Source of the DNA: Bacillota bacterium
GTDB lineage: Bacteria > Bacillota > Bacilli > Bacillales > Bacillaceae_J
Length of the DNA stretch: 9,106 bases
Assembly (NCBI GenBank): GCA_023457235.1
Contig: JAEWMK010000029.1
Coordinates: 1-9,106 of the forward strand
Direction of reading: 5' to 3'
The notes beneath the pieces were generated by a model, which did no database searches, was not told the DNA's origin, and was given only the letters and a program-made list of their open reading frames with translations. This document shows positions 5,270-9,106 of this stretch, in pieces. Within the stretch, counting starts at the first letter, position 1; the number at the start of each line of letters is the position of its first letter. The position numbers and the translations under genes were made by a program.

Positions 5270-5781
5270 GTGGCGAGCTTTTAGCATTTTTTATCCTAGC
5301 CTTAATTGCCATTATCGGCGGGGTACTATTGCTCAACCTTACAAAGGTAGTCCACATGGTTGTTGCCTTAGTATTCACCTTCTTAGCGTTAGCCGGACTT
5401 TATGTTACATTATCGGCTGAATTCATAGCCGTTGTTCAAGTTATGGTTTATTCCGGTGCGATTACAATCGTTATGCTATTCGGCATCATGTTAACAAAGC
5501 ATAATGATGAAGAGGTAAGAAGACCGCATTCCTGGAAAACAGTGTTTGTTACGCTGGGAGTGATCGGATTCTTCCTTGTAATGTATTTCTCAATTAATGA
5601 TTTAACATTAGGCGAACAAGCAACTACATTGCATGAAAATAACGTACAGCAAATTGGTGTTGAATTGTATTCAAAGTACATCATTCCTTTTGAATTAACA
5701 TCAGTTTTACTTTTAGTTGCGTTAATTGGTGCAATTATCTTATCGAAAAAGGATGACAAGGAGGACGAAGTGAATGAGTAG
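5266..5781 (+). CDS. nuoJ: NADH-quinone oxidoreductase subunit J (NuoJ)
   Basis: Membrane subunit (ND6 family) between NuoA/NuoH and NuoK, whose third helix carries a pi-bulge implicated in coupling. The 171-residue product has five hydrophobic segments at about 4-25, 29-49, 54-77, 92-111 and 142-160. The conserved third helix reads VVQVMVYSGAITIVMLF (56-72), with Y62 in the expected place. The last helix contains PFELTSVLLLVALIGAI (141-157). It ends in a charged KKDDKEDEVNE tail. AGAGGTGA (5251-5258) sits upstream of the ATG, which overlaps the nuoI stop by 4 nt, and the 3' end overlaps nuoK by 8 nt. Confidence 0.96.
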   Translation: MSGELLAFFILALIAIIGGVLLLNLTKVVHMVVALVFTFLALAGLYVTLSAEFIAVVQVMVYSGAITIVMLFGIMLTKHNDEEVRRPHSWKTVFVTLGVIGFFLVMYFSINDLTLGEQATTLHENNVQQIGVELYSKYIIPFELTSVLLLVALIGAIILSKKDDKEDEVNE

Positions 5782-6088
5782 TGTACCTTTATCAGTCTAC
5801 CTTGTGCTTGCCTTAGTACTTTTTTGTATCGGTTTATTTGGTGCTCTAACAAAAAGAAACACCGTGATCGTGTTAATTTCAGTTGAATTAATGCTGAATG
5901 CAGTTAATTTAAATCTCGTTGCTTTTAGTAAGTATGGGGTTAATCCAAGTATCACAGGACAAATTTTTTCATTATTTACAATAACTGTAGCAGCAGCAGA
6001 GGTTGCGGTAGGCTTAGCGATCTTACTTGCCCTACACCGCAACAAGAAAACAGTTAATATTGATGACATCAACATAATGAAAAAATAG
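5774..6088 (+). CDS. nuoK: NADH-quinone oxidoreductase subunit K (NuoK)
   Basis: Small membrane subunit (ND4L/MrpC family) that forms a proton half-channel with NuoJ. The 104-residue product has three hydrophobic helices (about 6-25, 30-52 and 62-88). It carries the two conserved buried glutamates: E38 in ISVELMLNAVNLNLVA and E76 in TVAAAEVAVGLAI, matching E36 and E72 of the E. coli protein. A consensus AAGGAGG (5758-5764) inside nuoJ lies 9 nt before the ATG, the best ribosome binding site in the window, and the 8-nt overlap suggests coupling. A 45-nt gap with a hairpin follows. Confidence 0.97.
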   Translation: MSSVPLSVYLVLALVLFCIGLFGALTKRNTVIVLISVELMLNAVNLNLVAFSKYGVNPSITGQIFSLFTITVAAAEVAVGLAILLALHRNKKTVNIDDINIMKK

Positions 6089-6093
6089 ACATG

Positions 6094-6114
6094 AGTCTCA
6101 CTGCCTGTGAGTCT
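6094..6114 (+). other. Hairpin in the nuoK-nuoL gap
   Basis: CTCAC (6097-6101) pairs with GTGAG (6107-6111) around a 5-nt loop. After a T/T mismatch, AG (6094-6095) pairs with CT (6113-6114). No T run follows, so it is not an intrinsic terminator. It ends exactly where the nuoL Shine-Dalgarno GGAAGGGGA (6115-6123) starts. It could influence mRNA processing or translation of nuoL, and it covers the alternative GTG at 6107. Confidence 0.4.
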
Positions 6115-6133
6115 GGAAGGGGATTGTGATAAG

Positions 6134-8005
6134 ATGATGGAAAATGCATGGCTAATACCACTGTTTCCACTTCTTTCTTTCGTACTTCTTCTTATTTTCG
6201 GTCGAAGGTTGAAAGAAAACGGTGCCTACGTGGGTATGTTAGCAACATTAGCCTCCCTCTTACTTTCGATCATGGTGCTGCTAGAGCGGCTTCAAGGAGA
6301 AAATGTTAAGATTGAGGGAACGTGGCTTACAATCGGAAATACTGGCTTAACGGCTGGTTTTGAAGTGAATCAATTAAATGCGTTAATGTTATTTATCGTT
6401 TCACTTGTAAGTTTCCTAGTTCATATGTATTCCAAAGGATACATGCACGGCGATGAACGTATGCCTGTGTTTTATAGCTATTTAGGTTTATTTACTTTTG
6501 CAATGTTATCTTTAGTTATTTCACCAAACCTGTTACAAGTGTATATCTTTTGGGAGCTTGTAGGTTTAGGTTCATTCTTGCTGATTGGTTTTTACTTTTT
6601 CAATCCAGAAGCAAGAGCCGCTGCTAAGAAGGCGTTCATTGTTACACGTATCGGGGACGTCGGCTTATTCATCGGAATGATTTTATTATTCTGGCAGGTT
6701 GGCAGCTTTGAATATGATGAGATTTTCGCTGCAGTGGAAGCTGGGGCAATCGAACCGTTTTGGATTACGTTAACAGCGATTCTAATTTTCATCGGTGCGG
6801 TTGGTAAATCAGGTCAATTCCCGTTACACACATGGTTACCGGATGCGATGGAAGGTCCAACACCAGTTTCAGCATTAATCCACGCCGCAACAATGGTTGC
6901 TGCCGGGGTTTACTTAGTAGCATCTTTATTCCCACTATTCTCAGCAAGCGAGGCAGCGATGACTGTTGTAGCTACGATCGGTGGTATTACTGCGATTTTC
7001 GCAGCATCAATTGGTTTAGTACAAAAAGACATTAAACGTGTTTTGGCTTACTCAACAGTCAGCCAATTAGGTTACATGATGCTTGCATTAGGGGCTGCAG
7101 GTTATGTAGCAGGCGTGTTCCACTTAATGACACATGCCTTCTTTAAAGCGTTACTGTTCTTAGCTGCGGGTTCTGTTATTCACGCCGTTCATACACAGGA
7201 TATCGAAGAAATGGGCGGTTTATGGAAAAAAATGAAGCTGACAGCGCCATTGTTCCTAATTGGTACATTAGCGATTAGTGGATTTCCATTACTATCAGGT
7301 TTCTTCAGTAAAGATGAAATTTTAATTGCAGCATGGGCAGATGGCCGTTATGGCTTGTTCTGGTTAGCTGTTGGTGCCGCATTCTTCACAGCATTTTACA
7401 TGTTCCGTTTGTTCTTCATGGTATTTACAGGGAAAAATAGAGGAGAACACGGAGATCATGCGCATGAATCACCAGGTGTAATGACGTTCCCGATGATTGT
7501 GTTGGGAATTTTAGCGATTGTCTCAGGCTATGTGAATACACCATGGTTTGGTACGTTTTTGGGGGATTGGTTAACAGAAGGTTCACACAGTCTAGGACAT
7601 GGTCATATTGAGGGACCAGGCTGGATCATGTTCGTAGCAACAGGGGTTTCTTTAGCTGGTATACTACTAGCATATCTTATGTACGGTGCAAAAGTACTTT
7701 CACGCGATTGGCTTGTTAAACCGTTTCCTGTATGGTACAAGGTTCTTTACAATAAATATTACATTGATGAAATCTACCATACGATCGTAGTACTCGGAAC
7801 ACGCACAATCGGTTTAATTTTACAAGTGGTTGATACTTATATCGTTGGTGGACTTGTAAAAGGAACAGCTGCTCTGGCTCAAGGAATTGGGCGCGCAGGT
7901 GCAAAGCTTCAAGATGGTCAAATCCAAACGTATGGAACAGTCGCCTTCTTCGGGATAGCCGTTCTAGTGGTGATCATCGCGTTGACAGGGGGTTATCTTG
8001 GATGA
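6134..8005 (+). CDS. nuoL: NADH-quinone oxidoreductase subunit L (NuoL), distal antiporter-like pump
   Basis: Distal proton-pumping subunit (ND5/MrpA family). From ATG 6134 it has 623 residues (MMENAWLIPLFP start), a normal length. An in-frame GTG at 6107 would add nine residues but lies in a hairpin; GGAAGGGGA (6115-6123) serves ATG 6134 or 6137. Conserved charges, numbered from 6134, are E141 (FWELVG), D175 (RIGD), K225 (GKSGQFPLHTWLPDAMEGP), H250 (HAATMV), H330, H334 and K338 (HLMTHAFFKALLF) and K393 (SGFFSKDE). All key pump residues appear intact. The C-terminal part carries the region expected for the long lateral helix and final membrane segment. Two loops are histidine-rich: GEHGDHAHES (438-447) and GSHSLGHGH (483-491). 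ATGA overlap with nuoM. Confidence 0.96.
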   Translation: MMENAWLIPLFPLLSFVLLLIFGRRLKENGAYVGMLATLASLLLSIMVLLERLQGENVKIEGTWLTIGNTGLTAGFEVNQLNALMLFIVSLVSFLVHMYSKGYMHGDERMPVFYSYLGLFTFAMLSLVISPNLLQVYIFWELVGLGSFLLIGFYFFNPEARAAAKKAFIVTRIGDVGLFIGMILLFWQVGSFEYDEIFAAVEAGAIEPFWITLTAILIFIGAVGKSGQFPLHTWLPDAMEGPTPVSALIHAATMVAAGVYLVASLFPLFSASEAAMTVVATIGGITAIFAASIGLVQKDIKRVLAYSTVSQLGYMMLALGAAGYVAGVFHLMTHAFFKALLFLAAGSVIHAVHTQDIEEMGGLWKKMKLTAPLFLIGTLAISGFPLLSGFFSKDEILIAAWADGRYGLFWLAVGAAFFTAFYMFRLFFMVFTGKNRGEHGDHAHESPGVMTFPMIVLGILAIVSGYVNTPWFGTFLGDWLTEGSHSLGHGHIEGPGWIMFVATGVSLAGILLAYLMYGAKVLSRDWLVKPFPVWYKVLYNKYYIDEIYHTIVVLGTRTIGLILQVVDTYIVGGLVKGTAALAQGIGRAGAKLQDGQIQTYGTVAFFGIAVLVVIIALTGGYLG

Positions 8006-9106
8006 GTAGTCTTCTAACGTTTTTAGTTTTCTCTCCCCTGCTCGGGATTATCGTTTTAGCCTTTATGGGAAAAAATAATGAAAAAGCAATCAAAGCTGTT
8101 GGATTCATTGCAACATTGGTTCCGTTATTACTTTCTTTTGTTGCCTACAGCCAATTTGATTTTAGTGAAAAAGGAGTACAGCTTGCCCAAAAAGTGGACT
8201 GGATCTCTTTTAACATGGGTGGAGACTTTCCCTTCATCGTTAATTATGAAATGGGAGTTACAGGACTTTCACTAGTTCTACTTCTTTTAACAACCGTTGT
8301 GGCAACACTTGCTTCTGTAGCATCGATCTATGTTAAGAAGGAATGGAAAGGATTTTTCATGCTATTCCTGCTTCTTGAGTTAGGGATGCTAGGCGTGTTT
8401 GCAGCACAAAACACAGTATTGTTCTTTATTTTCTTCGAAATCACATTAATTCCAACATTCTTCCTAGTTGGTAAATGGGGTTATGAAGAGAGAATTAAAG
8501 CGGCTTATAACTTCTTAATCTTTAACGGACTTGGTTCTGCGATCTTATTAGTTGTTTTTGCATTATTGTTTGCAAGAACAGGTACAGCCAATTACGAAGA
8601 GTTAAGAACAATTATGGCGGCAGACCCACAAGCACTTGCTACTGTGGGAATTACACCAGGATTTAAAATGGGGATTTTAATTGCGTTATTGATTGCATTT
8701 GGGGTTAAACTTCCAATCTTCCCATTGCATTCATGGGTATTAACAGTCCATGCTGAAGCACCAATTCCAACAGTTATGATTCACTCAGGGATTTTGCTTA
8801 AAATCGGGGCATACGGTTTAATTACATTCGGTTTAAACATGTTCCCAGCTGAGTTTGGACGTTTAGCAGTTCTAATTGCCGTACTTGGTGTAGTGAATTT
8901 ATTATACGGAGCATTCTTAGCTCTTGTTCAAACAGATTTCAAAAAAGTACTTGCTTACTCAAGTATTTCACATATGGGAATTGTTTTAATCGGATTAGGC
9001 GCGATGAATGTCGAAGGTATTCAAGGTGCGATTTTCCAAGTCATCTCCCATGGTTTAATTTCAGCTTTATTTTTCTTTATCGTTGGTATTTTGTACGAGC
9101 GTACAG
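8002..9106 (+). CDS. nuoM: NADH-quinone oxidoreductase subunit M (NuoM), 3' end cut by window
   Basis: Middle antiporter-like proton pump (ND4/MrpD family). The frame is open from ATG 8002 to the window edge, giving 368 residues of an expected ~500, so this is truncation by the window and not a broken gene. The ATG overlaps the nuoL stop (ATGA). Key residues seen are E146 (FFEITLIPTFFLVGKWG), K236 (AFGVKLPIFPLHSW), K267 (HSGILLKIGAYGL) and H350 in the next half-channel. FKKVLAYSSISHMG (313-326) is the usual ND4 motif. The conserved W-x-x-x-A/V-H-x-x-AP loop reads HSWVLTVHAEAP (243-254) instead of the common HTWLPDAH form. About ten hydrophobic segments lie in the visible part. The C-terminal half-channel and nuoN should lie beyond 9106. 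Confidence 0.95.
   Translation, partial: MSSLLTFLVFSPLLGIIVLAFMGKNNEKAIKAVGFIATLVPLLLSFVAYSQFDFSEKGVQLAQKVDWISFNMGGDFPFIVNYEMGVTGLSLVLLLLTTVVATLASVASIYVKKEWKGFFMLFLLLELGMLGVFAAQNTVLFFIFFEITLIPTFFLVGKWGYEERIKAAYNFLIFNGLGSAILLVVFALLFARTGTANYEELRTIMAADPQALATVGITPGFKMGILIALLIAFGVKLPIFPLHSWVLTVHAEAPIPTVMIHSGILLKIGAYGLITFGLNMFPAEFGRLAVLIAVLGVVNLLYGAFLALVQTDFKKVLAYSSISHMGIVLIGLGAMNVEGIQGAIFQVISHGLISALFFFIVGILYERT

Noticed and set aside
6107..6133. GTG 6107 as the nuoL start
   Set aside because: It lies in the right arm of a hairpin and precedes the Shine-Dalgarno. The nine added residues are hydrophilic and unlike the normal NuoL N-terminus.

Overview
The window carries most of a nuo operon encoding a respiratory complex I-type enzyme (proton-translocating quinone oxidoreductase), all on the + strand: nuoA, nuoB, nuoC, nuoD, nuoH, nuoI, nuoJ, nuoK, nuoL and the first ~368 codons of nuoM, which runs off the right edge. 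AT-rich DNA, strong GGAGG/GGTGAT-type ribosome binding sites, one GTG start, and protein features such as the NuoM HSW-x-x-x-V-H-AEAP motif point to a Firmicute of the Bacillaceae type. Species cannot be fixed from the sequence.

Layout. Positions 1-479 hold no recognised gene. Positions 30-142 contain a GC-richer tandem repeat with an exact 51-nt period (two full copies and the start of a third). Positions 181-479 are AT-rich leader DNA with several inverted repeats and a very good SigA-type promoter at 404-432, about 47 nt upstream of nuoA. From 480 to the end the genes are packed head to tail. Several overlap by 1-10 nt, which suggests translational coupling. The only gaps longer than ten bases are nuoH-nuoI (70 nt, with a perfect 12-bp palindrome) and nuoK-nuoL (45 nt, with a hairpin).

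How the genes work together. NuoB, NuoC, NuoD and NuoI form the peripheral Q-module that carries electrons through [4Fe-4S] clusters to quinone. NuoA, NuoH, NuoJ, NuoK, NuoL and NuoM form the membrane arm that pumps protons. NuoN is expected just beyond the window. The genes for the NADH-oxidising module (nuoE, nuoF, nuoG) are missing from their usual place between nuoD and nuoH, where the two genes overlap by one base. This is therefore an 11-subunit-type complex, like cyanobacterial NDH-1 and archaeal Fpo, whose electron donor is not defined by this locus.

The most unusual item is NuoC. A normal ~158-residue 30-kDa-subunit domain is preceded by a ~274-residue Ala/Lys/Glu/Pro-rich extension with four blocks of an (AKAKAAAA)-type repeat. 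The repeat units use very mixed synonymous codons, which suggests the peptide rather than the DNA is conserved. I see no wholly new system here. The extended NuoC together with the missing NADH module is the most promising lead.
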